DNA from: Rhizobium lusitanum | Lineage (GTDB): Bacteria; Pseudomonadota; Alphaproteobacteria; Rhizobiales; Rhizobiaceae | Direction: 5' to 3' | Assembly: GCF_014189535.1 (NCBI RefSeq) | Contig: NZ_CP050307.1 | Location: 1,488,001-1,552,000 of the forward strand | Length of the DNA: 64,000 nucleotides | In this document: in pieces, positions 1 to 7,832 of the stretch | How positions within the stretch are numbered: the stretch's first letter is position 1 | Layout: each line of letters starts with the position of its first letter | Position numbers and translations under genes: made by a program | The notes under the pieces: generated by a model | What the model was told of the DNA's origin: nothing | The model's input: only the letters and a program-made list of their open reading frames with translations | Databases searched by the model: none

Positions 1-546
1 CTGCAGATCGAAACGCAATGCCCGATCGAGAGCGCCGAAGGGCTCGTCGAGCAGCAGAAGTGACGGACGGCCTGCAATCGCTCGCGCAACGGCGACGCGC
101 TGCTGCTGTCCGCCCGACAGCTCCCGCGGCAGACGGTTGCCATAGCCGCCCAGCCGGACAAGAGACAGCATCTCCTCGACGCGCGCTCTCCGCTCAGCCC
201 GTGGAATCTGCTGGCAGGCAAGTGGATAGGCGATGTTTTCCGCGACGGTCAGGTGCGGAAACAGGGCATAGTTTTGAAAGACCATGCCGACACCGCGTGA
301 CCTGGCGGAGACATTTGCGAGGTCCTTTTCTCCAAGGACAATCTTTCCGGTCTTCGGCTGGATCAGCCCCGCGATGGCGCGCAGGACGGTCGACTTGCCG
401 CAGCCGCTCGGCCCAAGCAGAGCCACGATCTCGCCGGCTTCGACGTCAAACGAAACGTCGCTAACCGCATTCTGCCCGCCATAACTATGCGTGAGGCCAT
501 GAACGCTCAGCCGCTTCCGTCCGACAACATTCTGGGTGTCTGGCAT
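1..546 (-). CDS. ABC transporter ATP-binding protein (PotA/FbpC-like), 3' end missing
   Basis: Nucleotide-binding subunit of an importer; 182 residues are visible and the gene runs off the left edge. Reading from 546, a Walker A motif GPSGCGKST lies near residue 46, a Q-loop at FQNYALFPH, an LSGGQQQR signature, and Walker B plus D-loop LLLLDEPFGALD near the edge. The one-subunit style of signature and the FQNYALFPH Q-loop resemble polyamine, iron or sugar-type ATPases (PotA/FbpC/UgpC) rather than GlnQ, so it may belong to a separate leftward operon and not to the amino-acid permease to its right. The frame stays open upstream with in-frame ATGs at 600, 648 and 705. I chose 546 because it alone has a purine-rich ribosome site (AGGGAA). 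Substrate unknown. Confidence 0.9.
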   Translation of the reverse strand, partial: MPDTQNVVGRKRLSVHGLTHSYGGQNAVSDVSFDVEAGEIVALLGPSGCGKSTVLRAIAGLIQPKTGKIVLGEKDLANVSARSRGVGMVFQNYALFPHLTVAENIAYPLACQQIPRAERRARVEEMLSLVRLGGYGNRLPRELSGGQQQRVAVARAIAGRPSLLLLDEPFGALDRALRFDLQ

Positions 547-1000
547 CTGGTTTCCCTGAGGTTGCGACGAGTACACGAATGGATGCGTACTCTCCGGCAT
601 CAGGCGGAGATACGGCTTGGAGAGGAGTGTTACGTCGATCTTGTTCATGAAAGCTGAGGAGCAAGCTGCGTGCCAACTTTCGTAACCGGCAGTTCGTCGC
701 ATCATAATAGTTTGAAAATAATACGGTATTTTTGATTTATAAATATTCGAAACTTTATAATTATTATACTACGCGCCTAAGTTCGAATTTCTGCGTGAGC
801 AATTTTCCGCCATTCAAGCATATTTATTGAGCATGCCTGTGAGCGTTTTTTGATCGATTGTGCGGGCTGCCCGCCGATGACAGACGTGGAAAGGGCGCAA
901 TCTCCGCACGAAACACACCCGCATCGGACATAACATCGGGCCATGCGCGCCTATGATGCCTATTGAATCCGTTATAAGGGCAAAAAATATGCAGATAATG

Positions 1001-1042
1001 TTCGAAATATCATTCGCATAATTATACGAATTATCATTCGAA
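1001..1042. promoter_or_regulatory. 42-bp imperfect palindrome, candidate activator or repressor site
   Basis: The segment begins TTCGAA and ends TTCGAA. Its core, 1012-1031, reads ATTCGCATAATTATACGAAT, which is symmetric except for one base pair. It lies about 85-125 bp upstream of the start predicted from the sigma-54 promoter, the usual place for an enhancer-binding-protein site. It could equally be the operator of the GntR protein encoded at 4371. Symmetry and position are seen; the binding protein is inference. Confidence 0.5.
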
Positions 1043-1100
1043 TAAACTTTCTCCGTAAATATTATTTCAATATCAAATAGATACCGAAAATAATTTGGAA

Positions 1101-1118
1101 TTGGCACAGCAATTGCTT
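1101..1118 (+). promoter_or_regulatory. sigma-54 (RpoN) -24/-12 promoter
   Basis: TTGGCAC at 1101-1107 and TTGCTT at 1113-1118 match the RpoN consensus TGGCACR-N4-TTGCW. The invariant GG (1103-1104) and GC (1115-1116) are separated by exactly 10 bp. The first ATG of the substrate-binding gene is about 50 bp downstream, giving a leader of about 38 nt. This implies activator- and ATP-dependent transcription of the transporter operon, as is common for nitrogen or dicarboxylate uptake genes. Confidence 0.75.
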
Positions 1119-1165
1119 GATAGACCCCGAGAATTCATGGGAACAAAAATGAAAATGGGGATCAC

Positions 1166-2098
1166 ATGAAAAGCCTTGAGGAAATCTTGAAAGCGGGGCT
1201 TGCCGCGGCAATCGCCACGCTGATCGCCACCTCCGCACAAACCGTTGCGGGCGCGGCGGAGAAGACGCTCCCCGACACCGATGTTGCAAAGCTGCCCGGC
1301 GTCGTGCTGACGAAGAAACTGGCGGAAGCCTTACCACCGGCCATCAAGACTTCGGGCATCCTGAAGGTCGCCACCGACTTGACCCCACCGATCAGCTTCC
1401 ACGCCGACGATGGGAAGCTTGTCGGCATTGACGCAGATATCGCTGCGGCGTTGGGCATCATTCTCGGTGTGAATGTTCAAATGACCGATGTCGGCGCGGG
1501 AGCGGCAATCGTCCCCTCGATTTTGTCCAAACGATTCGACATCTCGATCTCCGGGATCAACGACGATCCGGAACTGGAAAAGCAGGTCGACGTCATCGAC
1601 TACATGTATGACGCGACCACGATCATGACCATCAAGGGCAATCCTCTCGGCATCAAGAGCATGGCTGATTTGTGCGGCAGGAAAGTCGCGGTTCCGGTCG
1701 GCACCTTCCAGGCAAAACTGGTCGAAACGGCTTCGGCCAAATGCTCGGCTCCGATCAATATCATGGCGATCCCGAAGATGCCCGATGTCCTTCAGGCTGT
1801 CCGCACCGGTCGGGCCGACGCGACCGTCAACGGATATGCCACCAGCGTCTACACGACGGAAAACCAGACAGGGAACGGCAAGGGCCTTGAGGCACTTCCC
1901 GATATCCGCCTGGCCGTCGGCTACCTCGGCATGCTGACCGCCAAGGACAATCCGCAACTGCGTGACAGCGTCGTTGCCGCCCTGCAGCAAATGGTGGACT
2001 CCGGAGCCTACGAGACCATCATGAAGACGTGGAGCCTCGGACCGCTGGCCGTGAAGACCATCAAGGTCAATGATGCCGCAAGCATGCCAGTGGATTGA
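1166..2098 (+). CDS. ABC transporter substrate-binding protein, family 3
   Basis: Periplasmic binding protein of a polar amino acid or opine-type importer, 310 residues. An N-terminal signal peptide (hydrophobic AGLAAAIATLIA, then an AGAA cleavage region) precedes a bilobed SBP_bac_3 fold. The first lobe contains GILKVATDLTPPISF and LVGIDADIAAAL, the second ADLCGRKVAVPVGTF. Family-3 proteins bind amino acids, amines or opines; the ligand cannot be named. The ATG has a weak upstream purine tract and lies about 50 bp from the sigma-54 promoter. The stop overlaps the region of the permease start, so the two are co-transcribed. No matching GlnQ-type ATPase is visible to the right, so the ATPase must come from the leftward gene or elsewhere. 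Confidence 0.9.
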   Translation: MKSLEEILKAGLAAAIATLIATSAQTVAGAAEKTLPDTDVAKLPGVVLTKKLAEALPPAIKTSGILKVATDLTPPISFHADDGKLVGIDADIAAALGIILGVNVQMTDVGAGAAIVPSILSKRFDISISGINDDPELEKQVDVIDYMYDATTIMTIKGNPLGIKSMADLCGRKVAVPVGTFQAKLVETASAKCSAPINIMAIPKMPDVLQAVRTGRADATVNGYATSVYTTENQTGNGKGLEALPDIRLAVGYLGMLTAKDNPQLRDSVVAALQQMVDSGAYETIMKTWSLGPLAVKTIKVNDAASMPVD

Positions 2099-2103
2099 CG
2101 ACC

Positions 2104-2985
2104 ATGGCGCTGTTCATCGCTCAACCAATCACTCTTTCCCATGCCCCACGCAGCTCGCGGCAGATCCAGTGGGGGCAGATCGCAACGGGTGCCATCGCGA
2201 TATCCGCGATGGCGTTCTTCGCCCTGATCGTGGGCCAAAGCCAAAGCATTCAATGGTCCGAGATTCCGCACTACCTCGTGCACCCCTCTATCCTGAGCGG
2301 CGTGCTGCTGACGCTTGAATTGACGGCGGGTGCCATGGTGTTCGGCATCGCGCTTGGATGCGTGCTTGCCGTGATGGCCACGAGCGAGAACCTGGTCCTC
2401 AAGGTCATGGCCGCCGGTTTTGCCTGGTGGTTTCGCGGCGTGCCGCTGATCGTCCAGATATTCTTCTGGTTCAATATCGCTCTCTTCATTCCACAGGTCG
2501 GGATCGGGAGCTTCAGCATTTCGATCAACGATCTGGTGACACCTTCACTCGCAGGGTTTCTGGCGCTCGGGCTTCACGAAGCGGCAAACATGTCCGAGAT
2601 CATCCGTGGCGGCCTTATGTCCGTCGATCGCGGACAGCGCGATGCGGCTGCCACATTGGGTTTAAGGCCGGTGCAGCGGTTGCGCGCAGTCATCCTGCCG
2701 CAGGCGGCCCGCCTCATCATTCCGCCAACCGGAAACCAGGCCATCGGCATGCTGAAGGCCAGCGCCATCGTCTCGGTCATCAGCATACAGGATTTGCTGA
2801 CACAGGCGCAGGCGATCTACGCCCGGAACTTCCTGGTCATCGAACTGCTGTTCGTCGCCTCGATCTGGTACCTCGCGATCACCTCGCTCGCATCGATCGG
2901 CCAGCATTTCCTTGAACAGAGCCTTCAGCCGAAGGGTTACGGCTCTGCGAAGAAAGCGCGCGTGTGGTGGCGACGCACGCCATGA
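2104..2985 (+). CDS. Polar amino acid-type ABC transporter permease (HisM/GlnP family)
   Basis: Inner-membrane permease, 293 residues from the ATG at 2104; an in-frame TTG at 2095 would add three residues and overlap the preceding stop. Several hydrophobic segments are visible, and the cytoplasmic EAA loop that docks the ATPase reads EAANMSEIIRGGLMSVDRGQ followed by LGLRPVQRLRAVILPQA, the hallmark of the His/Glu/Gln/Arg permease family. It follows the substrate-binding gene by 5 nt. Only one permease is present, so it presumably homodimerises. The amphipathic N-terminus of about 30 residues before the first transmembrane segment is longer than usual. Confidence 0.9.
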   Translation: MALFIAQPITLSHAPRSSRQIQWGQIATGAIAISAMAFFALIVGQSQSIQWSEIPHYLVHPSILSGVLLTLELTAGAMVFGIALGCVLAVMATSENLVLKVMAAGFAWWFRGVPLIVQIFFWFNIALFIPQVGIGSFSISINDLVTPSLAGFLALGLHEAANMSEIIRGGLMSVDRGQRDAAATLGLRPVQRLRAVILPQAARLIIPPTGNQAIGMLKASAIVSVISIQDLLTQAQAIYARNFLVIELLFVASIWYLAITSLASIGQHFLEQSLQPKGYGSAKKARVWWRRTP

Positions 2986-3076
2986 ACGCCGCGACATCGA
3001 CAATCATCAACCGTCCAATAGCACCAAGGATCGCCAGTGAAGCGCATCCGATCAGGAAACAGCAAAGGAGTTTGAC

Positions 3077-4207
3077 ATGAAATTGGGTATAGACGGGCTG
3101 AAGCTGCCTGAAGCGAAGAAGCGCGGCCCGCTCGCAAGTCTCAACCACGTTAACGAACTTGGCCTGGCTGGCATCTTTTTCAGTGCTGTGCTGGATATGA
3201 GCCCTGACCTCGACAGCGGCATGCTCCGCGACATCAGGGCGAAGGCCGACGAGCTCGGACTTTACCTCGAGAGCGGCCTTGGCAAGATCAACCCTTACTG
3301 CAGCGCCGAGGCTCCGGAGCTGAGGGCCATCGGTGGAGGTGACATCATCGCCGGCCTGACCCGGATGATCGAAGCGAGCGCCGCCATCGGCTGCCACGAG
3401 CTTTGGGTCGCACCGGGCAACTTCAAGGCCGAATATCGCGGTCGACTGGCCAATGACCGCTTCCGCACCGACGTGACCTGGGAAGAACAGTTGCTCGGGA
3501 TGGAAAATGTCCTCCAGAAGCTGGCTCCTGTCGCGCGTGCCAACGGCACACATATGAACATCGAAACGCATGACGAGATCACCTCCTTCGAGATTTTGCG
3601 ATTGATCGACAAGGTCGGCGCCGACTGCGTCGGCGTCGTGTTCGATACGGCAAATGGACTGCAGCGGGCAGAGCATCCGGTCTTCGCCGCCAAGCGCCTG
3701 GCCCCCTATGTCCGCCAAACGCACATCAAGGATGCCTATGTCGGTCGCGCTCCCGGCGGTCTCGATTTCCAGACACGGCCCTGTGGCGGCGGTATCGTCG
3801 ATTTCGCGGCGATCCTTCCGATTCTTGCGGAGGCCAACCCTGCGCTGAACCTTTCGCTGGAAGTCGCCCAGTCCGTCGACGACAAACGCCGCAAGGCCAA
3901 TCCACGCCAGTGCATCGAAATCGACGACCCGATCTGGAGAGCCGGCCACCCCGACCTGTCACCGGGCGAACTAGACGCCTACATGGCCATGGTCGACGCC
4001 TACGAAGAGCGGGTCGCATCCGGTGAGGTTCCGGATTGGGAAGCCTACGAAAGCACCCAGTACGGCTATCCGACCTACGAAAACCAATCCTATGGCTTCA
4101 ACGATGCGATCGGCTTTATCAAACGATCGGCCCGCCATATCGAGGCGCTTTGCGCCGACAAGGGGATCGCCTTGTCTTCGTCGTCAGCAAAACAGAAGGC
4201 AGCTTAG
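3077..4207 (+). CDS. TIM-barrel sugar phosphate isomerase/epimerase-like enzyme
   Basis: Cytoplasmic AP-endonuclease-2/xylose-isomerase-like barrel, 376 residues. Metal ligands of this fold can be picked out: Glu in MNIETHDE, Asp in GVVFDTANG, His in RQTHIKDAY and Glu in LNLSLEVAQS. An AGGAG ribosome site precedes the ATG. It is third in the transporter operon, 91 nt after the permease, and lies upstream of a GntR regulator. It therefore probably isomerises or epimerises the imported compound or a breakdown product, as such enzymes do in inositol, hydroxypyruvate or uronate catabolism. The C-terminal third (after about residue 280) is longer than in typical members and rich in Tyr and Glu. 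Substrate unknown. Confidence 0.8.
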   Translation: MKLGIDGLKLPEAKKRGPLASLNHVNELGLAGIFFSAVLDMSPDLDSGMLRDIRAKADELGLYLESGLGKINPYCSAEAPELRAIGGGDIIAGLTRMIEASAAIGCHELWVAPGNFKAEYRGRLANDRFRTDVTWEEQLLGMENVLQKLAPVARANGTHMNIETHDEITSFEILRLIDKVGADCVGVVFDTANGLQRAEHPVFAAKRLAPYVRQTHIKDAYVGRAPGGLDFQTRPCGGGIVDFAAILPILAEANPALNLSLEVAQSVDDKRRKANPRQCIEIDDPIWRAGHPDLSPGELDAYMAMVDAYEERVASGEVPDWEAYESTQYGYPTYENQSYGFNDAIGFIKRSARHIEALCADKGIALSSSSAKQKAA

Positions 4208-4370
4208 TCCTGAGATACGGAGGGTTGGCAAAAACTGACGCCAACGTTTCCAATTTGAATTGCCGTCCAAATTCGCAGCTTGCGCAGAAACATTCTTATG
4301 GAAATAATTACGGTGGAAAGATATTGAGTGCGGCGGGTTACCGGACACGCAAGAGATACCGAGGCTTGAA

Positions 4371-5129
4371 GTGGTGAAGGCAATGAGGAAGACGCGTCGT
4401 CAAAGCGCCAAGGCGATCCCCGCGGCCAACGGGGCGACGGAGAATGCTGATAACAACGACGACGTTTCGGAGCGCATCCGCGCGACGCTGGCCGCCGCCA
4501 TTGGCGAAGGCGCACTCAAGCCGGGCACCAAGATTCTGGAAGAAGCGATTGCAGAGCATTTCGGCGTCAGCCGAACGGTCGTGCGCGGCGCATTGGGCGT
4601 TCTTGAAAGCGACCATCTCCTGGAGCGGAAGAGAAACCGCGGCACCTTCGTCGCTGAACCAAGCATCGCGCAAGCCAGGAACCTGTTCGAGGCCCGCCGA
4701 AAGCTCGAGGGACTTCTGCTTGAACTCGTGATCGCGCGGGCGACTGAAGACCAACTGGATGCTCTTCAAAAACTGACGGACGAGGAAGAGCACATCCATC
4801 ATCATGGCGATGAGAAATCCAAGACGGTTTTGTCGGGCAAGTTTCATATCGTGCTCGCCGAAACCGCCGGAAATCCCGTGCTGACGGAAATGCTCTCGAA
4901 GATCGTCGCACGGCTCTCACTGGTCATGGCCTTGTACGAGGAAGAGCGCAAGGACGACTGCGGCGCAGACCACCATCGAATGATCGTCGCTGCCCTAAAG
5001 GCAAAGGACTTGGCGAAGGCGCAGCAACTGATGGATCATCACTTGGCCGATATCGAGGGCCGAGTACGGCTGACCGAGGGACAAGGCGACCGGCACACCT
5101 TTCTGGCCGTGCTGGAGAACTTTTCCTGA
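4371..5129 (+). CDS. GntR-family transcriptional regulator, FCD subgroup
   Basis: DNA-binding regulator, 252 residues. A winged helix lies at about residues 30-95 (KPGTKILEEAIAEHFGVSRT, then VVRGALGVLESDHLL and the wing RNRGTFVAEP). A C-terminal all-helical FCD ligand domain follows, with the usual metal-site pattern of D/H residues (FHIVLAE, GADHHRMIVAAL and MDHHLADIEGR). It starts at GTG 4371 behind GAGG; an ATG at 4383 is an alternative. Placed last in the transporter/isomerase cluster, it is the obvious candidate to repress or activate that operon in response to the substrate, perhaps through the TTCGAA palindrome near 1020. Confidence 0.88.
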   Translation: MVKAMRKTRRQSAKAIPAANGATENADNNDDVSERIRATLAAAIGEGALKPGTKILEEAIAEHFGVSRTVVRGALGVLESDHLLERKRNRGTFVAEPSIAQARNLFEARRKLEGLLLELVIARATEDQLDALQKLTDEEEHIHHHGDEKSKTVLSGKFHIVLAETAGNPVLTEMLSKIVARLSLVMALYEEERKDDCGADHHRMIVAALKAKDLAKAQQLMDHHLADIEGRVRLTEGQGDRHTFLAVLENFS

Positions 5130-5313
5130 CACTGGCGAATGATTGTTGAGAGCTGGTGGTCTTGATGGGATTAGAACCTGAGATCCGTGTTCGATTACAA
5201 GGCTGTATGGCGTAGACAGCAATTGCGGATTCAAACAATTGATACTAGAATACTAAAGTTGAGAGCGTATGTTGTGGAATGAGGGAAATATTCTACGGCG
5301 CGAGCGCTAGGGA

Positions 5314-6321
5314 TCAGTCCCGCGTATCGCCTGCGATCCATCTCTCGAGCGCTCTCGCCTTCGATTCCAGATCGCGGCTCTTACCCGCAAGCTTTTCGAT
5401 CGCGGCGATAGCGAGGTCGCTCGCGATATAGTCCGATTTATGCCCGAGATTGTGGACGACCAGCAACTCCGCACCGCCTATGTCGCGCGCGAGATGGCGC
5501 GCATGAACGTCAGGAGAAACGATCTCGTCCGCATCTCCCGTGATGATGACGGTGGGCGCTTTGATTTCGTGATATCGCCTGGAGGCGATCCTTGCCCAAT
5601 TGCTCAGCGCAGCGATCTCCTGTGCGTTGTGACGAAAAGCTGCGGGCCTTAGGGCCTGCAGGGCTTTGATCTTTTCGATATAGTCGGGAGGTGGCGAATT
5701 CGGTGCGAAAACCTCCTTCGTTGCCCGATCGATCGCCAGAAGTCCGAGCGGTGGAGCGATAAGGGCGCTGAACAGTTGCCCCGTAATCGGCACCCGCGCC
5801 GCTTGGTAATACCAGGCGACACCACCCGGCCACGGATAGACGGCCGGTGACAGAAACACGAGCCCGACCACCATTTCCGGATGGCGGACCGCAAGCGCCG
5901 CGGCAATGGCGCCGCCGAACGAGTGGCCGACGATAATCGCCTTGCGGATGCCACGTTTTTCCATCAGGCGAGCTATTGCATCCGCCTGGCCATCGGGGAG
6001 GATATTCTCACGTCCTCCACTATCGGAACGTCCATGACCCGGCCGATCGAGAAAGAGCAACTCCGCCCTGCCCTCCAACTTTTCCCGAAACGACAGCATC
6101 GGATCATAGAGGCTTGTACTCGCGCCATGGATGAAGACGATCGGCGGAAGGTCGGCCTTTCTGGTCGCGCCGACAAGAACACTGTTGAGCTTGAAGCCGC
6201 CGACATCGATGCGGACTTGTCCGTCCGGTAGTTCGGCGGCCATCGCGGAAATGCCGAGAATATTCATTGCGAAAATCAAAGTGATGAGAATGGGGATAGG
6301 CCGGAAAATACGGTCGGTCAT
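5314..6321 (-). CDS. Exported or membrane-anchored alpha/beta hydrolase
   Basis: About 335 residues. It begins with an N-terminal hydrophobic segment (PILITLIFAMNILGISAMAAE) that looks like a signal peptide or anchor, followed by an alpha/beta-hydrolase fold. Visible are the oxyanion strand VFIHGAST, DRPGHGRSD, the nucleophile elbow GHSFGG, an acid candidate in GDADEIVSP and the catalytic His in LGHKSD. Start 6321 has an AGAGAG ribosome site; an ATG at 6345 lacks one. A GAAAC-N17-CGTC motif (6371-6396) sits just upstream and matches the two promoters of the neighbouring lipid cluster, so it is probably a member of the same ECF regulon. It may act as an esterase or lipase on periplasmic or membrane substrates. 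Confidence 0.85.
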   Translation of the reverse strand: MTDRIFRPIPILITLIFAMNILGISAMAAELPDGQVRIDVGGFKLNSVLVGATRKADLPPIVFIHGASTSLYDPMLSFREKLEGRAELLFLDRPGHGRSDSGGRENILPDGQADAIARLMEKRGIRKAIIVGHSFGGAIAAALAVRHPEMVVGLVFLSPAVYPWPGGVAWYYQAARVPITGQLFSALIAPPLGLLAIDRATKEVFAPNSPPPDYIEKIKALQALRPAAFRHNAQEIAALSNWARIASRRYHEIKAPTVIITGDADEIVSPDVHARHLARDIGGAELLVVHNLGHKSDYIASDLAIAAIEKLAGKSRDLESKARALERWIAGDTRD

Positions 6322-6370
6322 GATCTCTCTGGATAGGTTCGGCATCAACGCCGTTGACAGCTAGAGACGA

Positions 6371-6396
6371 GACGAAGAGCAGACGTAAATAGTTTC
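6371..6396 (-). promoter_or_regulatory. Candidate ECF sigma promoter (GAAAC-N17-CGTC)
   Basis: On the minus strand, -35 GAAAC is at 6396-6392 and -10 CGTC at 6374-6371, with a 17-bp spacer. The same layout occurs upstream of the two lipid operons at 12175-12200 and 12243-12268. In all three the -35 is followed by T (GAAACT). The transcript would start near 6364 and lead into the hydrolase gene. Confidence 0.55.
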
Positions 6397-6455
6397 AGTA
6401 CCGCCGCGAAATATCATCGCGGTGGCTGGAAGCACCCCTTTCCTGCGGGGGAAGG

Positions 6456-7172
6456 TCAAGACCTGCGGGCGACGCCGCTCGCGATTACCGGACCGGTGGG
6501 CAGGCCCGTCGGCGAACCGCCAAATGGTTCTAGGCTGACGGCGAATGTCGCGCCCTCGGACATATTGCCTCGGAGATCGGCCGGGATCACAAGCTCGCCA
6601 TCCGCGCCCGGCTGGAAGACGCCGAGCGACTTTGGATTGCCGCTGCCCGGCACCAGCCAGAGCTGCAGAGACTTCTCCTCGGTCCCGCTGGCGGCGACCG
6701 GCACGATGTGCAAACGGCCGCTTGCGGCATCATATGAAGCCAGCAGATTGACCTGATTGTTGGGAGCGGAAAGTTCCGCCACCAGTGGCGTCGCGCTGTG
6801 CGTCGTTGGAACAACACCAGACGTATAAACCAAAGCGATGACGGCGATGGCAGATGTCGCGACCCAAAGCCGGCGCCAGAAAATAGCGGAACTCCAGAGG
6901 CCATGAGAGGGCGCTGTCAACTCAGTTGAACCGAACAGGCGCCGCTCGATCTGCGTGAAGACGGCAGCCCTTGGCGTGACGTCCTCATAATCGTCGTTGA
7001 ACGACGCAAAGTCCGTCTGCCATCGTTCAATGACTGCGGCAAAGGCTCGATCATTCGCGATACGCTGCTCGACCCGGCGCCGCGCTTCGATCGACAGCAC
7101 GCCGAGTACATATTCGCCGGCCAGGATTTCGTCCTGCGCGCGTCCACCTTGACCTTGATCGCCCGATGTCAT
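6456..7172 (-). CDS. Anti-sigma factor, RskA-type, single-pass membrane protein
   Basis: 238 residues. A cytoplasmic N-terminal anti-sigma domain (LAGEYVLGVLSIEARRRVEQ, then ERWQTDFASF) is followed by one transmembrane segment (LWVATSAIAVIALVYTSGVV, near residue 105). The periplasmic RskA-like beta domain ends in LQLWLVPGSG, SLGVFQPG and FAVSLEPFGGSPTG. It lacks the HxxxCxxC zinc motif of ChrR/ZAS anti-sigmas. Start 7172 overlaps the stop of the ECF gene as ATGA, so the two are translationally coupled. The C-terminal domain probably senses an envelope signal, with release of the sigma factor by proteolysis or a conformational change. Confidence 0.88.
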   Translation of the reverse strand: MTSGDQGQGGRAQDEILAGEYVLGVLSIEARRRVEQRIANDRAFAAVIERWQTDFASFNDDYEDVTPRAAVFTQIERRLFGSTELTAPSHGLWSSAIFWRRLWVATSAIAVIALVYTSGVVPTTHSATPLVAELSAPNNQVNLLASYDAASGRLHIVPVAASGTEEKSLQLWLVPGSGNPKSLGVFQPGADGELVIPADLRGNMSEGATFAVSLEPFGGSPTGLPTGPVIASGVARRS

Positions 7173-7711
7173 CGCTGCATGCACTCTCTGAGTTTGAGTA
7201 GGCTCCGGCGCAGCCATGTGCGCACGGTATTCAAGGGAACCTTCAATTCGTCCGAAAGCTCGAGATAGCTTAAACCTTCGACATAAGCGCTCCGAACCGC
7301 GCGGGCACGCACTGCATCCAGTTCCTGCATGCAGCGATCGATCCGGCGGCCTTCGTCAGCGATCGCCACCTGCTGCTCCGGATCGGGGCTATTCTCGTCG
7401 GCAAGATCATAGGCTTCGTCGAGATCGTCGGCCACGGGCTTTCTTGCCCGGATCGTATCGATCGCATGATTGCGCGCGATCGAGGCCAGCCAAGAGGATG
7501 CTGTCCCGGCACTCGTTGCAAAGGTTTTGGAGCGCTGCCAGACCTTGATATAAATTTCCTGAAGAGCTTCCTCCGCGTCGGGCCTGTCTTTCAGAATACG
7601 GAGACATATCGAGAAAAGTTTCGGGTTCGTCGCCTGATACAATGTTGCGAAGGCCGTGCGATCTCCCATCGCGACGTGATTGATCAGAGCTGCGATCTCA
7701 TTGCTTTGCAT
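7169..7711 (-). CDS. ECF RNA polymerase sigma factor
   Basis: 180 residues. Region 2 is seen in DRTAFATLYQATNPKLFSIC, RPDAEEALQEIYIKVWQ and TASSWLASIARNHAIDTIR. Region 4 is VRSAYVEGLSYLELSDELKV followed by the helix-turn-helix PLNTVRTWLRRSLLKLRECM. Start 7711 has an AGAAGG site; longer in-frame starts only add unconserved sequence. It lies directly upstream of its anti-sigma gene and downstream of lipid genes on the same strand. It probably directs transcription from the GAAAC-N17-CGT promoters at 12175-12200, 12243-12268 and 6371-6396, and so autoregulates through read-through of the leftward operon. Confidence 0.92.
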   Translation of the reverse strand: MQSNEIAALINHVAMGDRTAFATLYQATNPKLFSICLRILKDRPDAEEALQEIYIKVWQRSKTFATSAGTASSWLASIARNHAIDTIRARKPVADDLDEAYDLADENSPDPEQQVAIADEGRRIDRCMQELDAVRARAVRSAYVEGLSYLELSDELKVPLNTVRTWLRRSLLKLRECMQR

Positions 7712-7731
7712 TCGGAAAAAACCTTCTCGCC

Positions 7732-7745
7732 CTCTATATATAGAG
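7732..7745. repeat. 14-bp perfect palindrome in ECF gene leader
   Basis: CTCTATATATAGAG is self-complementary and lies about 20 bp upstream of the sigma-factor start. It could be an operator or simply an AT-rich promoter element; no family of regulators is implied. Confidence 0.3.
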
Positions 7746-7832
7746 ACCGAAGATCTGGAAAAACAAGCCGCATTCGTAGCAGAAATATGGCGTTGACTGA
7801 TAGCGAAGAGGGGCGGCGTCAAGTCGCGAGCG

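Larger units (their letters stand above)
547..1165. promoter_or_regulatory. AT-rich divergent intergenic region with repeated TTCGAA sites
   Basis: No credible coding sequence. The region is much more AT-rich than its surroundings and separates the leftward ATPase from the rightward substrate-binding protein gene. The hexamer TTCGAA occurs at 746-751, 782-787, 1001-1006 and 1037-1042. The last two bound a long palindrome described separately, as is the sigma-54 promoter at 1101-1116. Confidence 0.6.

Noticed and set aside
814..1107. Leftward 97-codon frame in the first intergenic region
   Set aside because: Very AT-rich, covers the sigma-54 promoter and palindrome, and has no ribosome site or recognisable domain.
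2879..3949. Leftward frame of 356 codons
   Set aside because: Antisense to the permease end and TIM-barrel gene, whose motifs are clear; composition is that of a shadow frame.
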